Below are positions 41,029-50,300 of a stretch of 64,000 bases of DNA, one piece after another. The notes below the pieces were generated by a model that saw only the letters and a list, made by a program, of their open reading frames with translations, searched no databases and was not told the DNA's origin. This DNA is from Paludibacteraceae bacterium (lineage in GTDB: Bacteria > Bacteroidota > Bacteroidia > Bacteroidales > Paludibacteraceae): positions 62,001 through 126,000 of the forward strand of contig JAFYZR010000076.1 of assembly GCA_017557345.1 (NCBI GenBank). Direction: 5' to 3'. Each line of letters starts with the position of its first letter. The first letter of the stretch is position 1. The translations under genes were made by a program, and so were the position numbers.

Positions 41029-41944
41029 AACTTCCATTTTGCTGAGCGAATTGGAAGGTCATCTGTTGCGGCCGTCAAACAAGGCAGGCAATCTTATCTT
41101 CGATATCACGGCACATGAATGCCCGAATGTGATGCGCGAGATAGGCCGTTTGCGTGAGATCAGTTATCGTGACGGAGGAGGTGGAACCGGCAAAGAGATT
41201 GATATTGATGATTTGGATATAATGGAAAAACCATACCATCAATTAATCGTTTGGGATCCAGATAATCAACAAATTATCGGAGGATATCGCTATTTATTGG
41301 GCCATGAGATTGCGATTGATGAATCAGGTCAACCAAGAATTGCTTCCGCGCATCTTTTTCAATTCAGTCCACGGTTTGTATCCGATTTTCTGCCTTATAC
41401 TATTGAATTTGGCCGAGCATTTGTGCAGCCCGCTTATCAAGCTCGAGAAATGGGTGTAAAAGCACTTTTTGCATTGGATAATATATGGGATGGCATAGGA
41501 GCGTTAGTATATAAATATCCACAATTACAATGGATGATTGGCAAAGTAACCCTTTATCCTTCTTTCGATCCGATGGTGCGCGATCTTTTGTATTCGTTCC
41601 TATATCGCTATCATCCAGATACAGAGGGATTGCTGATTCCTTATCATCCATTGGCCATCAGCGAAGAAGCGCAGAAATGGGCGAATGAAGTTTTTGAAGG
41701 AGATGATCCGACTGCAAACCTGCATGCTTTGCAACTGGCAGCCCGTCAACGCGGATTAGTTGTTCCAGCCATGTTTGCGGCCTATCTAAATCTTACAAAA
41801 CACATGCGTACCTTTGGTACGTCGATTAACGATGAGTTTGGAGATGTTTTGGAAACAGGTATCATGGTGGCCATAAAAGATATCCTTCCAGAGAAGAAAG
41901 AGCGTTACATGCAACCGTATATTGAATGGCTTAATAACAAATGA
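41003..41944 (+). CDS. glsB: GNAT-type N-acyltransferase, probable GlsB (glycine lipid synthesis)
   Basis: 313 residues. The segment MREIGRLREISYRDGGGGTG, IIGGYRYLLGHEI and IEFGRAFVQPAYQ are typical of the hemolysin/OlsB-type acyltransferase family. It would attach a 3-hydroxy fatty acid to glycine (or ornithine). It overlaps glsA (26 nt) and the YggS-HAD fusion (4 nt). Confidence 0.82.
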   Translation: MKPIIPPVETSILLSELEGHLLRPSNKAGNLIFDITAHECPNVMREIGRLREISYRDGGGGTGKEIDIDDLDIMEKPYHQLIVWDPDNQQIIGGYRYLLGHEIAIDESGQPRIASAHLFQFSPRFVSDFLPYTIEFGRAFVQPAYQAREMGVKALFALDNIWDGIGALVYKYPQLQWMIGKVTLYPSFDPMVRDLLYSFLYRYHPDTEGLLIPYHPLAISEEAQKWANEVFEGDDPTANLHALQLAARQRGLVVPAMFAAYLNLTKHMRTFGTSINDEFGDVLETGIMVAIKDILPEKKERYMQPYIEWLNNK

Positions 41945-43284
41945 CGAAATTCAAAACACAAATAGCAAATAATTTAACGGAGATTCGGAAAAATATTCCC
42001 GAATCCGTTACTCTTGTATGCGTCAGTAAGTTTCAGCCTATTGCAGCCATTCAAGCGGCGCATGAATTCGGAGAACGCCATTTTGGAGAAAGCCGCGTAC
42101 AAGAACTACTACAAAAAGTGCCACTCTTGCCTGCAAATATCCATTGGCATTTTATCGGACATTTACAGACCAATAAAGTACGGGATTTGCTTAAAATACG
42201 GCCTTATTTGATTCAGTCGGTAGATTCCGAGCGACTGCTCAAAACCATTAATGACGAAGCAGGCAGATTAGGGATTATTCAAGATGTATTGCTGGAAGTT
42301 CACGTGGCACGCGAAGAGACGAAAACCGGTTTAAGTATCGATGAATTACAAGCAATTCAATCACAAATAGCCCAACATCAATATCCTAACGTCAACGTAA
42401 AAGGTTTGATGACTATGGCAACCAATACCGATGATGAAGAAGAGATTCGCCGTTGCTTCAAAGAAGCAAAACAGCTCAATACTCTTCCTATTCTATCCAT
42501 GGGTATGAGTGATGATTACAAAATTGCGATTGATTGCGGCTCCACGATGGTACGAATCGGTTCTTCCATTTTCGGCCAAAGGAATGATCAAAAAGCGGAA
42601 ACATCCGATAAAGTTTGCCACATCCAATTGCCCAAAGCCGTATTTTTTGACCAAGACGGGGTTTTATATAATTCCATGCCTTATCATGCGATTTCCTGGG
42701 CATGGGCAATGACCAAACACGGTTTGCCTTATACTGCCGAAGAGACTTATCGCAACGAAGGTCGAACCAGCACAGGTGTCATTCAAGAACATCATCAAAA
42801 AATGTTCGGAACAGACGCCACGCCAGAATTGATTGAAACCATTTATGCCGATAAATCCGCTTATTTTAATAAGTTGACAGGCGGTTTCCCAGGAATTATT
42901 CCCGGAGTGAGCGAGGTTTTGAAGTATTTGCACCAGCAAGGCGTAAAATGCTGGGTAGTAACCGGTTCCGGCCAACATAATCTCATCGACGCTCTCAACG
43001 ACATTTTCGAGCATGTGTTTACCGGCATTATCTCCTCTTTTGACTGCAAGTACGGCAAGCCGAATCCTGAGCCATACCTCAAAGCTTTGGAGCGATCGGG
43101 TTTCAAGAAAGAAGAATGTATGGTTGTGGAAAATGCGCCATTGGGTGTGCGTGCCGCCAAAGCAGCAGGTTTGTTTACCGTGGCCGTAAATACCGGTCCA
43201 TTGGATGATGAACTGCTGTGGGCAGAAAAAGCCGATGTTGTTTTGCCGAACATGGCGGCCTTGTTAGAAGCGTTGGAAAAATAG
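41941..43284 (+). CDS. Fusion: YggS-type PLP-homeostasis protein plus HAD hydrolase
   Basis: 447 residues. Residues 1-222 are a YggS/PROSC protein: CVSKFQPIAAI with the PLP lysine, FGESRVQEL, IHWHFIGHLQTNKV, and IDCGSTMVRIGSSIFG near the end. Residues about 228-447 are a HAD hydrolase of the beta-phosphoglucomutase type with the nucleophile motif FFDQDGVLYNS, then VVTGSGQ and KPNPEPYLKALE and VVENAPLGVRAA. The reading frame is open throughout. In most bacteria these are separate genes. The stop codon lies in a direct repeat of element D (43275-43365). Confidence 0.9.
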   Translation: MTKFKTQIANNLTEIRKNIPESVTLVCVSKFQPIAAIQAAHEFGERHFGESRVQELLQKVPLLPANIHWHFIGHLQTNKVRDLLKIRPYLIQSVDSERLLKTINDEAGRLGIIQDVLLEVHVAREETKTGLSIDELQAIQSQIAQHQYPNVNVKGLMTMATNTDDEEEIRRCFKEAKQLNTLPILSMGMSDDYKIAIDCGSTMVRIGSSIFGQRNDQKAETSDKVCHIQLPKAVFFDQDGVLYNSMPYHAISWAWAMTKHGLPYTAEETYRNEGRTSTGVIQEHHQKMFGTDATPELIETIYADKSAYFNKLTGGFPGIIPGVSEVLKYLHQQGVKCWVVTGSGQHNLIDALNDIFEHVFTGIISSFDCKYGKPNPEPYLKALERSGFKKEECMVVENAPLGVRAAKAAGLFTVAVNTGPLDDELLWAEKADVVLPNMAALLEALEK

Positions 43285-43365
43285 AACATTTTTGCATAGG
43301 TGTTACATAGGTAATAACCTCGACATAATACCGATGAGATACCGATAGGAAAAATTGAACATTTT
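43275..43365. repeat. 11-bp tandem array flanked by direct repeats (element D)
   Basis: Five units (43295-43349): CATAGGTGTTA, CATAGGTAATA, ACCTCGACATA, ATACCGATGAG, ATACCGATAGG. The left direct repeat at 43275-43292 differs from the right one at 43348-43365 (GGAAAAATTGAACATTTT) by one base, and that difference creates the TAG stop of the YggS-HAD gene. The same layout is seen at 3328-3441. It fills most of the spacer before the DUF59 gene. Confidence 0.9.
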
Positions 43366-43373
43366 CAGAATAA

Positions 43374-43688
43374 ATGAACGAATTTTTAGAGAAAGAAGAA
43401 TCGATATTAAAGATGCTCAAGACCGTTTTTGATCCAGAAATTCCGGTTAATGTGTATGATTTGGGTCTGATTTACGGGATTGAGATGAAAGAAGACGGAG
43501 TATGCGAGATTACAATGACTCTCACGGCTCCATCATGCCCAGCCGGCGATTTTATCGTTGAAGATATTCGTCAGAAAGTGGGCAGCATAGAAGGAATAAA
43601 AGATGTGAATGTGACTATTGTTTTTGAGCCACAATGGACCAAAGACATGATGTCCGAAGAAGCCAAGCTTGAACTTGGTTTTCTATAA
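43374..43688 (+). CDS. DUF59/MIP18-family iron-sulfur assembly protein (SufT-like)
   Basis: 104 residues. FDPEIPVNVYDLGLIYGIEM, LTLTAPSCPAGDF and FEPQWTKDMM match the MIP18/SufT domain; Cys in SCPAGD is the conserved one. It helps mature iron-sulfur proteins. It follows a repeat element by 9 bp; no promoter box was identified upstream. Confidence 0.88.
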   Translation: MNEFLEKEESILKMLKTVFDPEIPVNVYDLGLIYGIEMKEDGVCEITMTLTAPSCPAGDFIVEDIRQKVGSIEGIKDVNVTIVFEPQWTKDMMSEEAKLELGFL

Positions 43689-43709
43689 AAAATCGCGTAA
43701 ATTGTTGAT

Positions 43710-44498
43710 ATGATTTATTTTTTAAGTGATGCCCATTTAGGAAGTTTGGCCATCGAACGAAGCTGGGCCAAACAAAAGAAACTCATCGAGATGCTGGAAA
43801 TGATGAGTAAGGATGCAGCGTCGATTTATATGCTGGGTGACATGTTCGATTTTTGGCTGGAGTATTTTATCCATGATCCAAAGAAACGCGAGTTTTCTCC
43901 TTTATGCAAGAAACTCCGCGAACTAACAAAGCGCGGCATCCACATTCATTTTTTCACAGGAAATCATGACATGTGGACTTTTGGCGGTTTGGCCCAAATG
44001 ACAGGTGCAGAGATTCATTATGAGCCTTGTACCATCATTCGCTATGGCAAGACGCTTTATTTGGCGCATGGTGACGGCTTATTGCCGAGCGATTGGCAAC
44101 AATTGTATCCCAAATCCGTTCAGAAACAGATTAAGCGCTTCATACGACTTCGCAAGATTTTCCAGAATCCGACCTGCCAACTGCTATACCGCTGTTTGCC
44201 ACCGAAATTAGGCAATAAATTCGGTTACGCATGGGCAAAACGAAGCCGTCTCAAAGAATTTGCTCATCCATGCCCGTATAAAGGCGAAGATAAAGAAGAA
44301 CTGGTGCTTTTTGCCAAAGATCAAGAAAAACAACGCAACCATCGTGATTTCTATATATTTGGCCATCGTCACATTGAATTGGATCTTCAGATTGCTTCGG
44401 GCAGCCGTGTTATCATTCTGGGCGACTGTTTCAAACAATGGACTTATGCCAAACTGGACCATCATGGCAATTTAACGATGCATAACTATGAGCAGTAG
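43710..44498 (+). CDS. lpxH: UDP-2,3-diacylglucosamine hydrolase (LpxH-like metallophosphoesterase)
   Basis: 262 residues. Metallophosphoesterase motifs in order: SDAHLG, GDMFDFW, GNHDMW, LAHGDG and FGHRHIELD. This order and the FDFW and insertion length match LpxH, which forms lipid X in lipid A synthesis. LpxH is a peripheral membrane enzyme. It overlaps mazG by 11 nt. Confidence 0.88.
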   Translation: MIYFLSDAHLGSLAIERSWAKQKKLIEMLEMMSKDAASIYMLGDMFDFWLEYFIHDPKKREFSPLCKKLRELTKRGIHIHFFTGNHDMWTFGGLAQMTGAEIHYEPCTIIRYGKTLYLAHGDGLLPSDWQQLYPKSVQKQIKRFIRLRKIFQNPTCQLLYRCLPPKLGNKFGYAWAKRSRLKEFAHPCPYKGEDKEELVLFAKDQEKQRNHRDFYIFGHRHIELDLQIASGSRVIILGDCFKQWTYAKLDHHGNLTMHNYEQ

Positions 44499-45252
44499 AG
44501 AAGAGAAGTTAGCCGCCTTCGGGCGACTTTTAGATATCATGGACGATCTTCGGGAGAAATGTCCATGGGACAGGAAACAGACATTCGACAGTATTCGTCA
44601 AAACACCATCGAAGAGACCTACGAATTGACGACCGCTATCAGCCGGCATGATATGAATGAGATATGCAAAGAGCTGGGCGATGTATTATTGCATGTCGTT
44701 TTTTATGCCAAGATGGGCTCGGAAACCGGAGAATTCGATATCGCGGATGTATGCAACCGAATTAGCGACAAGCTGATTTTCCGCCATCCTCATGTTTATG
44801 GAGACGCGGCAGCCAAGAGCGCTGAAGAGGTCAGCCATCTATGGGAACAAGTCAAACTAAAAGAGAAAGACGGGAATAAGACTGTGCTAGGCGGAATTCC
44901 GGACAGTTTGCCGAGTTTGGTGAAGGCTTATCGTATTCAAGATAAAGTAGCGAATGTAGGTTTTGACTGGGAGAAACGCGAAGATGTTTGGGCAAAAGTT
45001 AAAGAAGAGATCGGAGAATTTGAAGAAGATCCATCAGAGGCTGAATTAGGCGATGTTCTCTTTGCTTTGATAAATGCGGCTCGTTTGTATAAGCTAAAGC
45101 CAGATAACGCCCTCGAGCAAACGAATCTGAAGTTTATCCGCCGATTCAATTATATTGAAACGAAAGCCAAAGAACAAGGCCGCGACCTAAAAGATATGTC
45201 GCTAGACGAGATGGAAGCGTTGTGGCAAGAGGCGAAAACGATTAACAATTAG
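44488..45252 (+). CDS. mazG: Nucleoside triphosphate pyrophosphohydrolase MazG
   Basis: 254 residues, two MazG domains. The first contains LREKCPWDRKQTFDSIRQNTIEETYEL and ELGDVLLHVVFYAKM; the second has EEIGEFEEDPSEAELGDVLFALINAARL. It hydrolyses NTPs to NMPs as house cleaning. Overlaps lpxH and is the last plus-strand gene before the convergent lipoprotein. Confidence 0.93.
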   Translation: MSSREEKLAAFGRLLDIMDDLREKCPWDRKQTFDSIRQNTIEETYELTTAISRHDMNEICKELGDVLLHVVFYAKMGSETGEFDIADVCNRISDKLIFRHPHVYGDAAAKSAEEVSHLWEQVKLKEKDGNKTVLGGIPDSLPSLVKAYRIQDKVANVGFDWEKREDVWAKVKEEIGEFEEDPSEAELGDVLFALINAARLYKLKPDNALEQTNLKFIRRFNYIETKAKEQGRDLKDMSLDEMEALWQEAKTINN

Positions 45253-45258
45253 AAATTG

Positions 45259-45744
45259 TTATTTCACGCCGATAAGGAAAAAGCCCGACCAATTCGAATA
45301 GTTTAATTCCGCCGAAGAATTGAGCGACATGTCAATTCTGTGTGTACCGGACTGAGTGGGCACATAAACAAGCGTTGTGACGCACGCATAAACGCTATCT
45401 GCCTTGAAAACTAACACGCCATGTTCGGGAGCAGCATTCGGCATCAGGCAAGAATTAAACTCATCGTCCCAAGCAAACCAGAGATCCACTTTTGCAGTAT
45501 CTGCACTTGCGACAAAAGACGTGAGATAGTCATAATATCCATTAAGGATTACAGGCATGCGAACCGTGTCACCCACGGACAAAGAATCGCGAAGCGTGAT
45601 CGTATCCTGAACTCCTTCAATCGAAGTGCGATATAACCAAGAGGACACCTGAACAGATGGTGAAATAACAGCTTTCGTATCACAGGAAGCCAATAAAAGA
45701 GAGAATACAAAAACCGTTAGCGAGAGCAGAAGTTTGCGTTTCAT
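45259..45744 (-). CDS. Small lipoprotein of unknown function
   Basis: 161 residues. MKRKLLLSLTVFVFSLLLASC carries a lipobox (LASC). The rest has DTITLRDSLSVGDTVRMPVILNG and a beta-sandwich-like pattern; no family recognised. Start at 45744; in-frame codons upstream run through tRNA-Leu and are not coding. No separate promoter seen, so it may be expressed by read-through of the tRNA-Leu terminator. Confidence 0.75.
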   Translation of the reverse strand: MKRKLLLSLTVFVFSLLLASCDTKAVISPSVQVSSWLYRTSIEGVQDTITLRDSLSVGDTVRMPVILNGYYDYLTSFVASADTAKVDLWFAWDDEFNSCLMPNAAPEHGVLVFKADSVYACVTTLVYVPTQSGTHRIDMSLNSSAELNYSNWSGFFLIGVK

Positions 45745-45764
45745 AATTGTACGTATTAAAAATA

Positions 45765-45781
45765 AACGGACAATGTCCGTT
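45765..45781 (-). terminator. Terminator after tRNA-Leu
   Basis: On the minus strand AACGGAC, loop ATT, GTCCGTT, then a U-rich tail. Directly adjacent to the tRNA 3' end (45783). Confidence 0.75.
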
Positions 45782-45782
45782 G

Positions 45783-45864
45783 TGCGGCATAAAAGACTCG
45801 AACTTTCACTCCTCTCGGAACCAGATCCTAAGTCTGGCGCGTCTACCAATTCCGCCAATGCCGC
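45783..45864 (-). tRNA. tRNA-Leu (anticodon TAG)
   Basis: 82 nt. Acceptor stem GCGGCAT/ATGCCGC, D arm region TGGCGGAATTGGTAGACGC, anticodon stem CCAGA/TCTGG with loop CTTAGGA (anticodon TAG), a long variable arm as expected for leucine (about TTCCGAGAGGAG), and T loop TTCGAGT. No encoded CCA. Confidence 0.95.
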
Positions 45865-45870
45865 TAGCCA

Positions 45871-45905
45871 TTTACGATTTGACGATTTACGATGTACGAT
45901 TTTGT
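45871..45905. repeat. 7-bp tandem array, CGATTTA type, in the tRNA-Leu leader
   Basis: CGATTTG, (A)CGATTTA, CGATGTA, CGATTTT, one 8-bp step then 7-bp steps, between the tRNA-Leu promoter and the tRNA. Confidence 0.7.
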
Positions 45906-45924
45906 CATTTCGCAAAAACGGCGG

Positions 45925-45955
45925 CAAAGGTACTGCTTTTTTTTGAATTATGCAA
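45925..45955 (-). promoter_or_regulatory. Promoter of tRNA-Leu
   Basis: Minus strand: TTG (45953-45955), 20 bp, TACCTTTG (45925-45932). Core 45924-45945 identical to tRNA-Lys and rpmB promoters. The -33 box lies within the first codons of the divergent M16 peptidase gene. Confidence 0.85.
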
Positions 45956-47206
45956 GAAAAATCGCAAACTTTTTATCATATTTTAGCAAATGGCGTCAAA
46001 ATAGTTCATCGTTTGACGTCCTCTCCTGTTGCGTATATCGGTGTAATGGTTGGCGCCGGCACAAGAGATGAAACGCCAGACATTAATGGCATGGCGCATT
46101 ATATCGAACATTGCGTTTTCAAGGGCACACATCATCATTCCGCGCGGCAAATCATCCATGCCATCGAAGGAATCGGCGGAGAAATAAATGCTTATACCAC
46201 CAAAGAAGAGACGACTTTCTATGCCGCCATACTTTGCGAACATGTGCAACTAACCTTGCATCTTATTGCGGAAATGTTACTTGAACCGACTTTCAAGAAA
46301 GAAGAGACAGATAAAGAGCGCATGGTTATTCTGGATGAGATAGAAAGCTATAACGACCAGCCAAGCGAACTGATTTATGATGACTTTGAGAGTCTTGTTT
46401 TTTCGGGAAGCAGTCTGGCTTTGCCGATTTTAGGCACAAAAAAGACACTCAAACATATCAGTTCAAAGCCTGAATATCCGCTCAACTGGATGAAACAGCA
46501 TTATCTTCCTGAACGGATGGTTGTTTTTTGTCAAGGAAATATCAAACCCGAAAAAATCTTCAAATTAGCGGAGAAAGAGTTTGGCGGACTTTCTGTATTA
46601 TCTGCCGATAAAACCTCGATAAAACCTCGACATAATACCGATGAAATACCGATCAATAACCGAGAGGTAAGTTACAAACGCCATACGCATCAAATTCATG
46701 CCATGTTAGGCGGTAGAGCTTATCGAATCGGCGATACGAATCAACCTGCGATGTTTCTTCTTAATAACATTTTAGGCGGCGGAAGTCTCAACAGCCGTTT
46801 GAATTTACGACTTCGCGAAGCGAAAGGTTTGGTTTATACCGTTGAATCGACTTATACTCCTCTCAGCGATACCGGATACTGGTGTGTTTATTGGGCATGC
46901 GATCCGGAAGATTACGAACAAAGTCTAGGATTAGTACGTTCCGAACTGGATAAACTCAGGGAAACGCCCTTAAGCGAGTCGGCTTTTTGCAAAGCGCTTG
47001 TGCAATTGCGCGGTCAATTGGCGATTTCTGCGCAAAATCAAGAGAATAGCGCGTTAGCGATGGCAAAATCGATGTTGTATCGAGGCGTTGCACCTTCTTG
47101 GGAAGAAAGTATGGAACGCATCGAACGCACGAGCATCGCACAACTTCAACAAGTAGCCCAAGAGATATTTTCTCCCTCAAATATATACATTTTGACATAC
47201 GAATAA
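45950..47206 (+). CDS. M16-family zinc metallopeptidase
   Basis: 418 residues. The inverted zinc motif HYIEH is near residue 50 (MAHYIEHCVFKGT), followed by the third ligand region EETDKERMVILDE. The second half is the M16 C-terminal domain (LGGGSLNSRLNLRLREAKGLVYTVES). Processing-peptidase type. The only suitable start is the ATG at 45950. An 11-bp repeat array (46607-46661) is translated inside the linker between the two domains. No clear plus-strand promoter lies upstream; the tRNA-Leu promoter occupies that region. Confidence 0.9.
   Translation: MQEKSQTFYHILANGVKIVHRLTSSPVAYIGVMVGAGTRDETPDINGMAHYIEHCVFKGTHHHSARQIIHAIEGIGGEINAYTTKEETTFYAAILCEHVQLTLHLIAEMLLEPTFKKEETDKERMVILDEIESYNDQPSELIYDDFESLVFSGSSLALPILGTKKTLKHISSKPEYPLNWMKQHYLPERMVVFCQGNIKPEKIFKLAEKEFGGLSVLSADKTSIKPRHNTDEIPINNREVSYKRHTHQIHAMLGGRAYRIGDTNQPAMFLLNNILGGGSLNSRLNLRLREAKGLVYTVESTYTPLSDTGYWCVYWACDPEDYEQSLGLVRSELDKLRETPLSESAFCKALVQLRGQLAISAQNQENSALAMAKSMLYRGVAPSWEESMERIERTSIAQLQQVAQEIFSPSNIYILTYE
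46607..46661. repeat. 11-bp tandem array inside the M16 peptidase gene (element E)
   Basis: Five units: GATAAAACCTC (twice), GACATAATACC, GATGAAATACC, GATCAATAACC. The 30 bases 46624-46653 match 43317-43346 of element D at 29 positions. The units are translated as DKTSIKPRHNTDEIPINN. Confidence 0.88.
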
Positions 47207-47268
47207 AGGCAAAACGGCATAGAAAAGCTAAAAAATGTGCTCAAAAAGTCATTTTTTTGCAAAAAAAT

Positions 47269-47299
47269 TTGCGCAAATGAAATAAATGTAGTAATTTTG
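47269..47299 (+). promoter_or_regulatory. Promoter of the susC-susD operon
   Basis: TTG (47269-47271), 20 bp, TAATTTTG (47292-47299). The leader is about 80 nt. Confidence 0.82.
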
Positions 47300-47314
47300 C
47301 GCGATTTTTTTGTA

Positions 47315-47340
47315 CTCCGCGCGTAATATCACCCGCGGAG
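47315..47340 (+). promoter_or_regulatory. GC-rich hairpin in the susC leader
   Basis: CTCCGCG and CGCGGAG pair around a 12-nt loop early in the transcript. No T tract follows. Could protect the mRNA or be a target for RNA or protein regulators; function unknown. Confidence 0.55.
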
Positions 47341-47385
47341 ACACACGCGAGACAAATCATATTTAATAAATAAAAATAACAAACA

Positions 47386-50300
47386 ATGAAGAAAGTATTG
47401 ACAATCTTGTTGGCGGCGATGCTCAGTATCAGCATTTACGCAGAGAAACAAGTGAGCGGTGTGGTAGTGGATACCAAAGGCGAACCGGTCATCGGCGCAA
47501 GTATCCAGGCCAAAGGAACTACTCAAGGTACAATCTCCGATTACGATGGTAAGTTCGAGATGGACGTTCCAGAGTCTGTGAAGACTTTGGTAGTAAGTTT
47601 TGTGGGAATGGCAACTCAAGAAGTTGCAGCAGGCCAAAACCTCCGCGTGGTAATGAATGAGAACAGCGAAGTAATTCAAGAAGTTGTTGTAACGGGTTAC
47701 GGAACTGTAGCGAAAGGTGCTTATGCGGGTTCCGCTCAAGCCGTAAAGGCAGAGGACATCGAGAAGAAGAACCCGTCTGACATCACAAAAGCCTTGGCCG
47801 GAGAGGTAGCAGGTGTGCAAGTAGCCACCACAAGCGGCCAGCCAGGAACAATCGGCTCGATTCGTATCCGTGGTATCGGTTCTATCTCGGCAAGCAGCAG
47901 CCCTCTGTATGTAGTTGACGGTATTCCATTGGACGCAGGTTCCATCAGTTCTATCGACCCGGGTGATATCGCAAGCACAACCATTCTGAAAGATGCAACA
48001 GCAACCTCTCTGTATGGTAGCCGTGGCGCGAATGGTGTTATATTGATTACGACGAAGAAAGGTAGTTCCAACGGTGACGAAGGAAAGATCGAGATCGACA
48101 TCAAGGGCGGTGCCAACATGCGTTTGCTGCCGATGTATGATGTTATTGATAGTCCAGAAGATTACGTAGTAATGGCATGGCAAAGCTTGTACAATGAGGC
48201 TCGTTTAGCGAAAGGCCAAAAAGAAGATAAATCTGTTAAATATGCCAACGAACACCTCTTTGTAAAGAAAGGTACGGGTCTTCCTGTTACCTATAACATC
48301 TGGGATCAACCGGGAAGCGTGCTGATCAATGCCTATGATGCAGCAGGTAACGTTAATCCGACATTTGACTACTCGGGAGCTCACCGTCGCGGAACATACG
48401 AAAACATGGAGAGCTGGTACAACACGTTGTTCCACAACGGTTTGAAACTTGAGGCAACAGCAAAGATAAGCGGCGGTAACGAGAAACTGAACTATTACAC
48501 CAGTTTCGGATACCTGAAAGATGAAGGTTATTATACCGCTTCAGACTTCCAGCGTTTCAACACTCGTGCCAACATCAATTATCAGGCAAAGAAATGGCTG
48601 AAAGGCGGTCTCAACATACAATATTCGTATGCACGCATAAACAACCCTGTTCAGGATGACGAGGCAGCCAACAACGGTTTCTTGTTCGTACAACAAATTC
48701 CGGCAATCTATCCGGTATTCCGTCGTGACGCAGACGGCAACATCGTAACCGATCCTAAAACCGGCGGTCAAATGTATGACTACGGAGATCCGTTAGTAGC
48801 AGGTCAAAAAGGTCGTCCATACAGTTATGGTATCAACCCCGCAGGTGCGTTGGCATGGGATAAGCAGCAAACAGTTCGTCACCAGACAGTTGCTAATGCT
48901 TTCTTGGAGTTCAAACTTTATGAGGGTTTGAAATTTACAGTAAACGCAGGTGTTCAATATTTGAACAACCGTATTAATAGTTTGACAAACAAATTCTACG
49001 GTGATGCTGCCGGTATCGGTCGTGTAAGCAACACTCAATACAACTATTTTGCTTTTACAAGCAACCAGTTGTTAGAATACAACAAGACCTTCAATGAGCA
49101 TACTATTCGTGTAATGGCAGGTCATGAGGTAACATACTTCAACTATAATATGCAATACGGCTACAAGAAGAACATTGTTGAAGACAATGTAGTTGAGTTG
49201 AGCAACGGTGTAAGCATGGACGGAGTTGAAGGTTATGCTCGTACAAGCACGCTAGAGTCAGCTCTTGCAACAGCAACTTATGAATACGACAACCGCTATT
49301 TGATTACTGGAAACTATCGTGCCGATGGTTCGAGTAAGTTTGCAAAAGGTCACCGCTGGGGCCACTTCGGTTCTGTAGGTGCCGCATGGAACTTCACGAA
49401 CGAGCATTTCTTCGAAGGCACAACGGCTGCAGACTGGATCAAGAACGGAAAGTTGCGTCTGAGCTGGGGTGTTCTTGGTAACCAAGATATCGGTGACATG
49501 TTGTTCACGGACCAATATAGCGTGACTAACGTAGATGGTAGCAAAGCATACGTTTGGGATTATAAAGGTAACCCTGAATTGACCTGGGAGCGTACCTCCA
49601 CCATTGACCTCGGTCTTGAATTTGCACTGAGTAAATATCTGGACGTAGAAATAGATTATTTCTACAAGAAGACAGATAACATGTTGTTCCCGCGCTATGT
49701 AGCTCCTTCTTTGGGTTACAGTGGCTACTATGTAAACGACGCTGCGATGGAAAACCAAGGTGTTGAGTTTGAATTTAAAGCTCACGCATTGGATATGCGT
49801 AACATCAAATTAGATGTTCGTTTCAACGGAGGTTATTATCGCAACAAGATGCTCCAGATGCCGATCGATGGCTACGATGAGAATGGAGATCCAGTCCGCA
49901 TGGTTATGTCCGGCGGTATGGCAGTAGGTCATTCAACAGCAGACTGGTACATGCGTCATTATGAGGGTGTTGATGAGAACGGTGTAGCATGCTACACGGC
50001 ATATTATGATGCCAACAAAGGTGAGTTTGGAACTACTTCCGCCGACCTGATTGAGGATGGTAAAACAGGTGATAACTATATCAGTTCTGTATATGAATAT
50101 CGTCTGAAGAACCCGAATGCAAACATTAAGACTACAACCGTAAGTGGAACCAAGACCACTTATGCCGGTTATGACTATGTAGGCAAGAGTTACATGCCTG
50201 ATTTGGATGGCGGTTTCGGAATCGATTTTGAGGCATATGGTATCACACTGAGTGTAAGTTGCAGCTATCGTATCGGCGGTTATGGTTACGATAACAACTA

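Noticed and set aside
45747..45986. Open frames across tRNA-Leu and its leader
   Set aside because: They run through the tRNA and promoter; no coding features.
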